A stretch of 64,000 nt of DNA, from IMG/VR virus record IMGVR_UViG_3300004463_001172, positions 45,137-109,136 of that record; one strand, given 5' to 3'. The stretch comes from a virus. Below the pieces are notes generated by a model. It saw only the letters and a list, made by a program, of their open reading frames with translations, was not told the DNA's origin and searched no databases. The translations under genes and the position numbers were made by a program. Below are positions 1 to 8,073 of the stretch, one piece after another. Each line of letters begins with the position of its first letter. Positions within the stretch are counted from its first letter, which is position 1.

Positions 1-179
1 ACAAATTCTTGTGTAGTGCGGTTCCAGGCCGTGGTATGCACGTGCCACCGCGTCTGCTGACAGACAATCCGTGCGCCCGGCATATAGGTCTCGTAGAGGG
101 CTAAGCGCTCTTCTGCCGCAAACTCTTGGGTTTCAATCGTGTGACCATTGTCGCGGTTGCGGATTGTGAGGTGTGCCAT
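1..179 (-). CDS. Hypothetical protein, C-terminus cut by window edge
   Basis: An open frame runs from ATG at 179 off the left edge, giving 59 or more residues. It begins MAHLTIRNRDNG and has no recognisable domain. The radical SAM gene stops at 190 and the sequence AGGATGCG precedes this ATG, so the two are probably co-transcribed. Function unknown. Confidence 0.6.
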   Translation of the reverse strand, partial: MAHLTIRNRDNGHTIETQEFAAEERLALYETYMPGARIVCQQTRWHVHTTAWNRTTQEF

Positions 180-189
180 CGCATCCTAC

Positions 190-1299
190 TTAGACAAAGT
201 TCACGTGGGCCGGCGCCGGGTGAATAGCGTCAACAATCGCCCGATTCTTTTGATTGAACTGGCAGACCTGACAACTCGTGGCCTTGAAGTCGCCATAGGC
301 GGCGTGTTTTTGCTCGGAATGAAACCAGTCGATGAAGCGCTGGTGCGTAAGGTCGCCGACTTCGCCATGCTTGGTATAGGCGGTTGAGCAGCACCTATAA
401 ATTCGTAAATCTCCACCGATATACATATTGAATTGCTGATACCCGCAGAACTCGTAATCGGGGGCATGTTGCTGGAGGTCGCGAATCCGGTCGCCAAACA
501 TATTCACGAGACGAAAGGTATCATCCTGCAGTGTCATGGCCTTCTCAATCGCTTCGCCAATCACGGCAATCATCTCGCCATAGTACGCATCTCCCGCCTG
601 GCTAAACATGGCCGAGAGCCGCACATTATGCGCGCCAGCGTCCTTCATCTGCCGTACTCCGTCGCACAACTCAGCCCAGTTTTCCAGCGTAATCACGTAC
701 CCACAGCCCAGGAGACAGGGACTGTGCGCCAAGTCAATTTGGGTTCGGATCGCCATCACATGGCGCAAGGCCGTGCTAAAGTATCGTGGGTTGACCTGGC
801 GGATGGCGGCATAGGTCTCGGGGCTTCCCGCATCAATCGAGACGCGAATCCACGCCATTGCGGCATAGACCGATTCCCAACCTGGTCGTAAGACCACCCC
901 ATTGGTCACAAGCGCTGTTTCCATCCCTAACCGCTGTGCGTTGGTAAAGAGGTGTAAGTGGTCCGGATGGACGGTCGGCTCCCCACCACCCGTAAATTGG
1001 ATCGCCTTGACACCCAGTGTGGCGCAATCCTGAAGAATTTCGAGGGCCTTAACCGTCGGAATCATCCGGTTCGGATTGACATTGAGCTGGCCATGTTCAT
1101 AGACGCCAAACTGTTCCGAGGATAGGCCATCTGGACGCCTGTACGCACAGAAACGGCAGCTTTGCTGGCAAAAATCGCTCAAAATTATTTGACATTGCGT
1201 CGGAATGATTTGTTGTCCTTGACGTAATTCAGCAATCTTCTCTATATGCCATAACGCTTTCTCGCTTGAATAGGCTTGATCGGATCGAGAAATACTCAT
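190..1299 (-). CDS. Radical SAM protein with SPASM-like auxiliary cluster
   Basis: This 369-residue protein has the radical SAM 4Fe-4S motif at C44, C48 and C51 (CxxxCxxC), followed by a GGGEPT motif typical of SAM binding. Extra cysteines at about 285, 303/304, 343 and 346 resemble a SPASM or twitch auxiliary iron-sulfur site, as in enzymes acting on peptides or carbohydrates. The substrate is not visible. It is the distal member of a minus-strand block of methyltransferases, glycosyltransferases and a second radical SAM enzyme, but a pentamer repeat and a hairpin separate it from them, so it may be expressed separately. Confidence 0.85.
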   Translation of the reverse strand: MSISRSDQAYSSEKALWHIEKIAELRQGQQIIPTQCQIILSDFCQQSCRFCAYRRPDGLSSEQFGVYEHGQLNVNPNRMIPTVKALEILQDCATLGVKAIQFTGGGEPTVHPDHLHLFTNAQRLGMETALVTNGVVLRPGWESVYAAMAWIRVSIDAGSPETYAAIRQVNPRYFSTALRHVMAIRTQIDLAHSPCLLGCGYVITLENWAELCDGVRQMKDAGAHNVRLSAMFSQAGDAYYGEMIAVIGEAIEKAMTLQDDTFRLVNMFGDRIRDLQQHAPDYEFCGYQQFNMYIGGDLRIYRCCSTAYTKHGEVGDLTHQRFIDWFHSEQKHAAYGDFKATSCQVCQFNQKNRAIVDAIHPAPAHVNFV

Positions 1300-1315
1300 C
1301 TATCCCTCAAAGAGG

Positions 1316-1380
1316 CTAGTCAAGCGGAGCGGTGCTTAGCTGAGTCAAGCCAAGTCGAGCAAAGCCCAGCATAGCAAAGG
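1316..1380 (-). repeat. Degenerate pentanucleotide tandem array (TNNRC)
   Basis: Read on the minus strand this stretch is 13 consecutive 5-base units: TTTGC TATGC TGGGC and so on, each T-N-N-G/A-C apart from two variants. It lies immediately upstream of the radical SAM gene and downstream of a hairpin. A second array with a different consensus lies at 21420-21499. Function unknown. Confidence 0.7.
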
Positions 1381-1385
1381 ATATT

Positions 1386-1424
1386 ACGTATAGGCTGGCA
1401 ATCGGTATTTGCTAGCCTATACGT
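1386..1424 (-). terminator. Long hairpin, possible terminator
   Basis: An 11-bp perfect inverted repeat (ACGTATAGGCT at 1386-1396 with its complement at 1414-1424) encloses a 17-nt loop that can add a 4-bp inner stem. It directly follows the methyltransferase stop at 1426. No strong U-tract follows, so it could be a rho-independent terminator without tail, a processing site or an mRNA stabiliser. Confidence 0.5.
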
Positions 1425-1425
1425 T

Positions 1426-2007
1426 TCATGTCCTAGTCCAAATAGCATAAAAAGCACCAAACGGCTCTACCTTTCGCCCATGGTCATCGGTATCATGATA
1501 TTTTTCACAGCAAAGACATACCCACTTATCACCATTAAAATCATTTGGCTCCCAGCCACTTAGATGATTTTGCCAGTGACCTCCGCCCATACCCCACGCA
1601 TCTGGACGACCATCATAATTCTGTTCATGAAACCCTAATGGTGTAAACACACAAATTTGTTGTCGTGCCAGGCGTTCGGCTTCACGGAGTAACCGTCGAC
1701 CCTCGGGTTTCTCTAAATGCTCAATCACATCACCTGCCACGACCGTATCCACCGACTGATCGGGAAAGATCCGCATCACCTGATCCCATGTTCCATGTAA
1801 CAACACATGATGTGGGACATCGGGGCAGGCCTCGCGCAGCCGAGCAATATACGGCGCATACGGCTCAATGCCGATATGGAGTTGACAGCGCACCAGCTGC
1901 TGGGGGCGAATGCCAATGCCCACATCAAGCACTACTGGCGCTGGCCGCAACTGCGCTTGCGCCGCATCTACCAATGCATCTGCCGAATACCAGGTTATGG
2001 CCGACAT
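1426..2007 (-). CDS. Class I SAM-dependent methyltransferase
   Basis: The 193-residue product has a methyltransferase motif I (VVLDVGIGIRP, about residues 25-35), an acidic end of strand 2 (GIEPY) and a motif GDVIEHLEKPEG like UbiE/COQ5-type enzymes. The substrate is unknown. Its start overlaps the end of the next upstream gene. The position among glycosyltransferases suggests sugar or small-molecule O/N-methylation, which is inference. Confidence 0.8.
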   Translation of the reverse strand: MSAITWYSADALVDAAQAQLRPAPVVLDVGIGIRPQQLVRCQLHIGIEPYAPYIARLREACPDVPHHVLLHGTWDQVMRIFPDQSVDTVVAGDVIEHLEKPEGRRLLREAERLARQQICVFTPLGFHEQNYDGRPDAWGMGGGHWQNHLSGWEPNDFNGDKWVCLCCEKYHDTDDHGRKVEPFGAFYAIWTRT

Positions 2008-2594
2008 CTACCTTTCTCTAGATCCACCAGGCACACATGCATCGGGCGGTCCTGCCGTGCGCCGAGGCGTGAGGTGAGCCCGGTTAGCAACGGCTCTTTG
2101 CGTTCACAGGTGGCCCCGAGCCAATCTTCTAAGACCGGAATACTGACCGATGGCCCATACAGCCGCTCGACATCACACGTGATCATCAGTCGGCCGCCCG
2201 GTTCGACTTGCGCCCACAGATGGTTCAACACGGTCGGATGCCATGCGGGTGGAATCTCTTCCAGGTAACTAATGGCGAGTACCATCGCAAAGGCTTGGTG
2301 AAAGGGCTGACGGATGTCATGCTGACGAAAGTTGGGCATCACTGAAAAGGTTGGCGTGGCCTGACTATCGCTATGCAGCACTTGCGGTACGAGAGCTTCG
2401 ATGGCCTCAGCAAAGGGGCGCTGAAAGGCTTCAAAGCCACACCCGGTATTATGGAGGCTGTGAGGCTTCACCGCTTCAATGACCGCGAGTGCGTAGGGCC
2501 ACTCATAGGCCCGTGACCAATCCTGCCACTGTGGGTCAAAGAGGTCATCTGAGCGAAGTAATCGAAAGGCGTGAATCATGGCATCAGTCGGCAT
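1995..2594 (-). CDS. Methyltransferase-like protein, weak SAM motif
   Basis: The protein (199 aa) has a degenerate motif I (HNTGCGFEAF), then VLAISYLEEIP and a motif EPGGRLMITCDV that matches the post-motif region of class I methyltransferases. The glycine-rich loop is poorer than usual, so catalysis is uncertain. Its ATG overlaps the stop of the GT2 gene as TAATG, showing translational coupling. Confidence 0.6.
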   Translation of the reverse strand: MPTDAMIHAFRLLRSDDLFDPQWQDWSRAYEWPYALAVIEAVKPHSLHNTGCGFEAFQRPFAEAIEALVPQVLHSDSQATPTFSVMPNFRQHDIRQPFHQAFAMVLAISYLEEIPPAWHPTVLNHLWAQVEPGGRLMITCDVERLYGPSVSIPVLEDWLGATCERKEPLLTGLTSRLGARQDRPMHVCLVDLEKGRCRP

Positions 2595-3415
2595 TAATCT
2601 TCATAGCTCCCCAGCGGTAATTGGCCCCAGCTCTGGTGGTTGCGTACTACATCTTCCGGACGGCCGTCATAGGTCGCCCCCGCATGGGGCCATGTGCCCG
2701 ATTTCGTCCAGAGTGGACAGGGACATCCGCGATAACACAGCGGATCGTGTTGGTCGTGGTATTGATGGGCTCCCCAGATATCAGGCGCATTGATGGCATA
2801 GACACCTTGGGTCTGTAATCTGACCCACGCATCCTCGTCCTCTGGCCAGGGCTCCGTGTAGCTTTCATCATATCCGCCAATCTCTAGCAGGCGCTGTTTG
2901 TGAATCGCAGCGAGCATCGGCACATGCCAGTAGCTGGAATGATGAAAGGGCGAGACAAATAACTCCTCAATCCGCGAAAAATCCTGCGTCCAGGGAATAT
3001 GATCCAGGAGCGCTTCCGTCATTGGTGAATGCACCCGGTAGCAATTGGCGAAGATATACGCCTGCACGTCTGCATCCGCGAGATAACTGGCAAACAGTTC
3101 CAAGGCATTCGGCGCGGCCATGACATCAGCCCCCTGAAAGACGAGGATTTCCGCCTGGGCTCGCTGAATCCCCACGTTCCAGGCTAATGCTGGGTTGCAG
3201 TAATAGGGTCGATGGAGATAGATATAGCGCAGCGGGAAGGCATCTGACTTTCGGGCCTCATCCACCACACGCTTGGTGTCATCGGTCGAGCCGTCATCGA
3301 TCACGATGGCCTCAAAACGGCTGTGTGCGTAGGTCTGCACGCTCAGTGACAAGAGATTCCGTCGTAGGTGCGCCGCCCGATTAAAGCTTGGAATAATGAC
3401 GGAAAAGTCCGGCAT
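2594..3415 (-). CDS. Family 2 glycosyltransferase
   Basis: This is a 273-residue GT-A fold protein. The N-terminus FSVIIPSFNRA and IDDGSTDDT are the nucleotide-sugar binding motifs; QGADV occupies the DXD position, and GGYDESYTEPWPEDEDAW resembles the acceptor/galactosyltransferase-like C-terminal motif. It probably transfers a hexose to a glycan or modified base. It is coupled to the gene at 3415-3852 (shared base) and to the downstream methyltransferase-like gene. Confidence 0.88.
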   Translation of the reverse strand: MPDFSVIIPSFNRAAHLRRNLLSLSVQTYAHSRFEAIVIDDGSTDDTKRVVDEARKSDAFPLRYIYLHRPYYCNPALAWNVGIQRAQAEILVFQGADVMAAPNALELFASYLADADVQAYIFANCYRVHSPMTEALLDHIPWTQDFSRIEELFVSPFHHSSYWHVPMLAAIHKQRLLEIGGYDESYTEPWPEDEDAWVRLQTQGVYAINAPDIWGAHQYHDQHDPLCYRGCPCPLWTKSGTWPHAGATYDGRPEDVVRNHQSWGQLPLGSYED

Positions 3416-3852
3416 TACGTTGCGTCCTCCCCCTCTGCTTCCGTCGGTGGCTCCGGGATCGGCAGGGTCATCGGGTCTGCACTATACTGCGCCTGGCGGG
3501 AGCGAAAGAGATTACCGACGACGTTTAATTCATCGGTTACTTGATCGGCCTGGGCTTTAACTTGCTCTCGGTTCGTCTCAAGCCATTCCTGGATTTCCTG
3601 CTGCACCAGCTCCGACGGTTCCACCAGCATCTCTGGGTAGCCATCGGCTTCCAGCGCGTCATAGGCTTGCACCATCGTATCCATTAGGGCTAAGCGCGTG
3701 CGATGGCGGCCGATCTGCGCATTCACTGTGGCCTTGGCCTCATCGCTGATATTCATGGTTAAGAGGCGTTGCAAGCCATTGAGCTGGGCCAGCATCTGCG
3801 CCCGGTCCTGCTCGACGTGCTCATAATTACGTGGGTGGCGCTCCTGCTCCAT
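3415..3852 (-). CDS. Hypothetical coiled-coil protein
   Basis: The product is 145 aa, highly charged and mostly helical, with heptad-like stretches (residues 15-60 and 85-115) and a Pro/Glu-rich tail ending EGEDAT. No enzymatic motif is visible. It sits in the glycosyltransferase operon and abuts the GT2 gene, so it could be a scaffold or structural partner. Function unknown. Confidence 0.65.
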   Translation of the reverse strand: MEQERHPRNYEHVEQDRAQMLAQLNGLQRLLTMNISDEAKATVNAQIGRHRTRLALMDTMVQAYDALEADGYPEMLVEPSELVQQEIQEWLETNREQVKAQADQVTDELNVVGNLFRSRQAQYSADPMTLPIPEPPTEAEGEDAT

Positions 3853-3869
3853 CGTGCACTCCTCCCGGG

Positions 3870-4190
3870 CTAGGTTCGTCGAATGGTGACTAAGGCGCGT
3901 TCGCCGATAATGCGTGCCGTATCCTCGCCATACGCGGCTTTGATCCGGCTCAACTCGGCAATCACCATGTTGAGCGCTGCGGCCACATCAGCATCCCGGT
4001 CAGGGGGTTCTGGCGCGGCTGGGGCGTCTGGTGTCTCAACCGGCCAATCGAGAGTATCTGTGCTGAGCGTGGCATCAGGCATGGGTTCCCCATGGCCTAC
4101 GGCGTGAATCGTGGCGAGGTCTGGTGTCACGCCTTCTGACACCTCTGGTTCATCGCCTTTACTGCGGTCGCGTGATCCGGGGTCTCTCAT
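3870..4190 (-). CDS. Hypothetical acidic/proline-rich protein
   Basis: I place the start at ATG 4190, which overlaps the stop of the B12 radical SAM gene as ATGA and has GGAGGTG seven bases upstream; the longer frame to 4220 lies inside the other gene. The 106-residue product has a disordered N-terminal half rich in D, E and P and a helical C-terminal half. No family recognised. Confidence 0.65.
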   Translation of the reverse strand: MRDPGSRDRSKGDEPEVSEGVTPDLATIHAVGHGEPMPDATLSTDTLDWPVETPDAPAAPEPPDRDADVAAALNMVIAELSRIKAAYGEDTARIIGERALVTIRRT

Positions 4191-5518
4191 GAATTCACCT
4201 CCGTTAAGGTGTTTGGACATTGTACCGATGGCTGCTTTGTGGCATAAAACGCTTCAATCCAGGCGAGGAGTTCATCGCGGAGGACCAACGTCTCATCGGT
4301 CCACCACGGCAACCTCTGATCGCCGCCTTTCCCTTGTACTCCGTTATGGTACAACTGCTCGTAGTGCGGTACCCAGCCGAGGTCAATAGCACGCTGGTAG
4401 ATGGGCGTGCCTGGCAGTGGGATGAGGGTAGAAATCTGTGCGGAATCGGGCTGGGCGTCTTCAATCCAGCGCCTCGTGGCTTCCATACTCTGCCGATCAT
4501 CCCCTTCCATGCCAAAGATGAGATAGGCTTTCACGGCAATGCCCACGTCATGGCAGGCCTGCACCGCTTTGGTATTCAGCTCAACCGTATTTTTGCTAAT
4601 GGCGTCGAGGATCCGCTGGTCTCCGCTTTCAAACCCGAACGAAATGCAATCAATTCCCGCCCGTTTCATCTCAGGTAACAGATCATAGTGCAACACATTC
4701 GCTCGCATGTTGACTCGGAAATGATATGACTCTTTAGCCAACACACGGCAAAACTCTTCCACCCACGACCGCTTCAAACCCCAGAGATCATCAACCGCGA
4801 CAAACCGTTTCAATCCATAGGTACATTCCAGGTCTTGTAGTTCTTCAACCACCAAGCGTACAGACCGCACGCGAAGCTTCCGGGCCGCGTCCCCCAATGT
4901 CCTGACGCAATATGCGCAATTGAACGGACAGCCTCTTGAGCATAACAGTGTGCTACTGAAGCCGTTTCCAACTGTCAAATTACTGCAATAACTACTGAGA
5001 TCCACTAAATCTCTGGCCGGCAGCGGTAACACATCAAGGTTCTGCGGTGCCGACGCATGGAACACCCCAGGCGACCCGCCTTCCTGAATCCAGCGCGGGA
5101 GCACATGATCGGCTTCCCCGACAAACACGGCGTCAAAGCCATCCTGCAGGCATTCATGCGGTAGTGCACTGGCATGGGGCCCACCAATAATGATTCTCCA
5201 ATGTGGATTCTTCCATTTAAGAGCTGTCTGAACGTTGATAGCACTGGAATATTGGGCCGAGGTACAGGTCAAACCAAATACTGTATTATCTGGCTGCTCT
5301 TCAATCCATGCTGGCAACCTGAGATAGCCTTGTCGGACAAAAGCGTCTGGCATGACCCCGAACTGTCGTGCGAGAAAGTCATCCCCTGTCATATCCCAGA
5401 ATGCCACATCTCCACCAGAGGCCCGGACTTCCGCCGCGAGCATGAGTAGCCCTAATGGCGGTGCTCCCTTATCTGAGACCAAGAACGGCGAACATGGGTT
5501 AATAAAAATGATGCGCAA
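4187..5518 (-). CDS. B12-binding-type radical SAM protein
   Basis: The 443-residue protein has an N-terminal Rossmann-like cobalamin-binding region (INPCSP, then IIIGGPHASALP near 110-120 and GEADHVLPRW) followed by a radical SAM core with C197, C201 and C204. Members of this class methylate unactivated carbons or rearrange substrates. The canonical DxHxxG cobalamin ligand is not obvious, so cobalamin use is uncertain. The neighbours are glycosyltransferases, suggesting a modified-sugar or base-modification pathway. Confidence 0.85.
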   Translation of the reverse strand: MRIIFINPCSPFLVSDKGAPPLGLLMLAAEVRASGGDVAFWDMTGDDFLARQFGVMPDAFVRQGYLRLPAWIEEQPDNTVFGLTCTSAQYSSAINVQTALKWKNPHWRIIIGGPHASALPHECLQDGFDAVFVGEADHVLPRWIQEGGSPGVFHASAPQNLDVLPLPARDLVDLSSYCSNLTVGNGFSSTLLCSRGCPFNCAYCVRTLGDAARKLRVRSVRLVVEELQDLECTYGLKRFVAVDDLWGLKRSWVEEFCRVLAKESYHFRVNMRANVLHYDLLPEMKRAGIDCISFGFESGDQRILDAISKNTVELNTKAVQACHDVGIAVKAYLIFGMEGDDRQSMEATRRWIEDAQPDSAQISTLIPLPGTPIYQRAIDLGWVPHYEQLYHNGVQGKGGDQRLPWWTDETLVLRDELLAWIEAFYATKQPSVQCPNTLTEVNS

Positions 5519-5538
5519 TGCTTCTTATCCTCGTTTAG

Positions 5539-6453
5539 TCATGCCAGCGCCTTCGCCACGACGTCGAGGAACGTGGCACATTGGGTTTGGTACTGGTACT
5601 GTTGATGCACCAGTCGATACCCTGTATCCGCGAAGTCCTGATATGCATCTGCCGCCAGTCCCAGAATCGTTTCCATCTGTGTGGCCAAGGCTTCCGGTGT
5701 CTCCCCATACGCGACCCCTCGCCCGATGGGGAAGAGTTCCGGCATGCTAATCGGTTCACTCACCACCGGCACGCCACACCCCAAGGCTTCGTACAAGCGG
5801 GTCTCGGTATTTGGGCTGCTGGAATAGTGGCAATTGAGCACCACCCGACAGCGGTTGAGGTACTGCACGAGCGCCGCCCCATAACACCGATCAGCAATCG
5901 CATCGGGCCAGGCCCACCGAAACCCGCGTGGCAGGCAGGCGAGTGTATCTTGAATCCACTGAATCCGCCGCGCGCTGGCATAGCCATACACACCGATATC
6001 GATCTCCTTCTCGACCGCGAGTCGCCGATGAACGGTGGCATCGACCCCACTACTCGGACACCAGGCCACCCGGCGCGCGCCTAATGCTGTCACCGTGGAC
6101 AGACAGCAGGAGCAATGGTGCACAACGAGATCAAACGCTGCGGCATTGCGGCTTAGCGCATTGGCTTTGGCGAGCACCACTTCATCCATTGTTGGCCACT
6201 CCGGCGACATGACCTCGGCGTGCCAACAAATCGTGGGGGCTCCCGTGGTCTTGCGGAGGTGCTGAATCGCCACACGGCTCAAGCCATACCCTTGTGATAT
6301 GACATTCAGGTCTGCCGGTGGCAGTCCAGTGAGGTCTTCATCACGCATATTGGCAAAGGTGACCTGATGCCCCAAGGTCTCGAAGCCCCGGTGCATCATG
6401 GACTCACAGCCCCACGCAAGATTTGCTGCTTTGCCAATCAGGTTGATCTTCAT
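5539..6453 (-). CDS. CgeB-like glycosyltransferase
   Basis: A 304-residue GT-B type protein. The C-terminal motif TETRLYEALGCGVPVVSEP is the signature of CgeB/Glyco_trans_1_2 enzymes that bind the NDP-sugar; the N-terminal half carries the acceptor domain. The ATG overlaps the stop of the small upstream gene (ATGA). The acceptor is unknown. Confidence 0.8.
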   Translation of the reverse strand: MKINLIGKAANLAWGCESMMHRGFETLGHQVTFANMRDEDLTGLPPADLNVISQGYGLSRVAIQHLRKTTGAPTICWHAEVMSPEWPTMDEVVLAKANALSRNAAAFDLVVHHCSCCLSTVTALGARRVAWCPSSGVDATVHRRLAVEKEIDIGVYGYASARRIQWIQDTLACLPRGFRWAWPDAIADRCYGAALVQYLNRCRVVLNCHYSSSPNTETRLYEALGCGVPVVSEPISMPELFPIGRGVAYGETPEALATQMETILGLAADAYQDFADTGYRLVHQQYQYQTQCATFLDVVAKALA

Positions 6454-6626
6454 TTCACTCTCTGTGCCCGTTTGAGCGCAGGCGTTCGCTGGAGTGCTTC
6501 AGCCAAATATTCTGCAACAGGATAAAGATCATCTGAATGCAGCAGATAAATTATCTCTGTGTCTTCATACGCGGGACGTTTATACGCCGGTAAGCAGAGC
6601 TTGAGCCATTCATAGAGTGAGTTCAC
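6450..6626 (-). CDS. Small hypothetical protein
   Basis: The frame stays open far upstream into the GT4 gene, but a GTG at 6626, eight bases after the GT4 stop, gives a sensible 58-residue product; a TTG near 6641 is an alternative. The product is helical (YEWLKLCLPAYKRP) with a basic C-terminus. Its stop overlaps the CgeB-like gene start. Function unknown. Confidence 0.5.
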   Translation of the reverse strand: MNSLYEWLKLCLPAYKRPAYEDTEIIYLLHSDDLYPVAEYLAEALQRTPALKRAQRVK

Positions 6627-6633
6627 TAAGTCT

Positions 6634-7740
6634 CTATCCAAGTCCAATCCTCTCCAACCCTGTTGCGAGCCGCTGGGTAAAGCCCTGCCAGTGGAAGTGC
6701 GAGGTGGCTCGTCTGAGCGCCTGCAGGGCTTTCTCATGCACGATGTCATCACACGTGGCCTGGGCTTCTTGCATGGTCTTCCAAAGGATTTCCGGCCGAA
6801 TGATCGCTTGCTGGTAACAACTGCCATCCGGGTGTGGCTTGGAACCCTCTGGGTCAATCATCCACCCGCAGGACGAATCCACCCACTCATTCATCGGTGC
6901 AGCATTGAGGGTGATCACGGGTCGGCCATTGACGAGCGCCTCAATAAGGCTCAACCCTAAACCTTCCATTTTACTCGGCTGTACCACGACACGCCCTAAT
7001 CCATAGACCCCTCGCGGCGGTGGATAATCCCCTGATTCCCAGACGATATGTGGTGGGAGGGGCTGCTCCCAGCCAATGATCTTCACCGCCACCTCTTGGG
7101 GGAGTTGGCAATGGATCAACACTTCAGGCGGATTCCCCTCCAGCGGTTGACAGGCCAGCGCCGCGAGCAGCGTATCCAACCCTTTCCTGGCGTCGATGCC
7201 AATCCACCCTTGCGAACTGACAAAATCAAACCGCCGGTCCAGGGTCAGCGTTGAGGCCTCGACCAAGTGCTCATCCGGCACGCCCCAGCCGATATAGTGT
7301 GTCTGGGCCTCCTTCCCCCACTCTTGTAAGAGGGTGTACGCTCGTGCCGTGACACAGAGGAGCAGGTCATTAAAGCGTAGATAGGGCTTCTGGGGGAAGC
7401 TCAGGTAATTATCGATTTGTTGAACCGTTTTGATCCCAGCCTTTTGCAACGTCATAGGGAGCTCGGCTTGCAGCTCTTCGACAAACACCACCGCCTCAAG
7501 TCGGTGAAAACTGGCCCATTGCAAGAGCGCCAACGGTGGAATGACCGCATCGGGATAGTCCGTGCGGTTCGGCCAGTCCCATTCCCCAGTGGTTTCCCGC
7601 ATGGGCTGCCCGTAAATCATCCCCTGCCGCACAAACATGAAACACTCGTGATGGAGGTCGACACAGGCCCGACGTAGTGTCTGGGTAACATAGGGAACCC
7701 CACGCGCAAATGAGGTCGTGACAAATCCAAGCCTCGCCAT
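6634..7740 (-). CDS. Family 4-like glycosyltransferase
   Basis: This is a 368-residue GT-B enzyme. The C-terminal half contains SKMEGLGLSLIEALVNGRPVITL, the E-x7-E-type motif of GT4 enzymes that holds the donor sugar nucleotide. The N-terminal half is the acceptor domain. It starts right after a 27-bp repeat that also precedes the gene at 7741-8052, so its 5' end was the target of a small-gene insertion. Confidence 0.85.
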   Translation of the reverse strand: MARLGFVTTSFARGVPYVTQTLRRACVDLHHECFMFVRQGMIYGQPMRETTGEWDWPNRTDYPDAVIPPLALLQWASFHRLEAVVFVEELQAELPMTLQKAGIKTVQQIDNYLSFPQKPYLRFNDLLLCVTARAYTLLQEWGKEAQTHYIGWGVPDEHLVEASTLTLDRRFDFVSSQGWIGIDARKGLDTLLAALACQPLEGNPPEVLIHCQLPQEVAVKIIGWEQPLPPHIVWESGDYPPPRGVYGLGRVVVQPSKMEGLGLSLIEALVNGRPVITLNAAPMNEWVDSSCGWMIDPEGSKPHPDGSCYQQAIIRPEILWKTMQEAQATCDDIVHEKALQALRRATSHFHWQGFTQRLATGLERIGLG

Positions 7741-7761
7741 TTACCAGCGCCTCCGGGTCCA
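7735..7761 (-). repeat. 27-bp direct repeat, copy 1
   Basis: Perfect match to 8047-8073, exactly 312 bases (104 codons) apart. On the minus strand the unit reads WTRRRW, stop, then ATG GCG. It therefore ends the 7741-8052 gene and begins the glycosyltransferase. Confidence 0.9.
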
Positions 7762-8052
7762 GGGGTGTGTTTCTTTGAGTCTGTGTATCTCTGCGAGCGC
7801 TCGAAAGGGGCAGATATCTGATACCGTATCAGCTGCGATCTGGGCTCCTATGGTATGGACATGCTGTACTGGCTGTTCATATGTCACTGTATTTCTATTG
7901 AAATCATAAGTGGCCGTAATCGGTGGCGGCTCAAGACAGAGATCAAACCCATGTGCAATGTAGATCTCTTCATAACAGAGATATTGATCGATGCTATACG
8001 GGTGGCCGTAGGGTCGGAGTGAGAGTGTCGCAGATTTCATCACGGGCGCCAT
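7741..8052 (-). CDS. Hypothetical protein bounded by direct repeats
   Basis: The 103-residue product has no recognised domain. Its first two codons (ATG GCG) and its last seven codons lie in 27-bp perfect direct repeats, so the whole ORF looks like a cassette added between the 8053-8769 gene and the glycosyltransferase. Its C-terminus HPWTRRRW is copied from the upstream gene. Tyr, His and Cys are frequent (IDQYLCYEEIYIAHGF). Function unknown. Confidence 0.65.
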   Translation of the reverse strand: MAPVMKSATLSLRPYGHPYSIDQYLCYEEIYIAHGFDLCLEPPPITATYDFNRNTVTYEQPVQHVHTIGAQIAADTVSDICPFRALAEIHRLKETHPWTRRRW

Positions 8053-8073
8053 TTACCAGCGCCTCCGGGTCCA
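8047..8073 (-). repeat. 27-bp direct repeat, copy 2
   Basis: Second copy of the 7735-7761 repeat. Here it ends the connector-like gene at 8053 and supplies the start codon of the inserted ORF at 8052. Confidence 0.9.
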
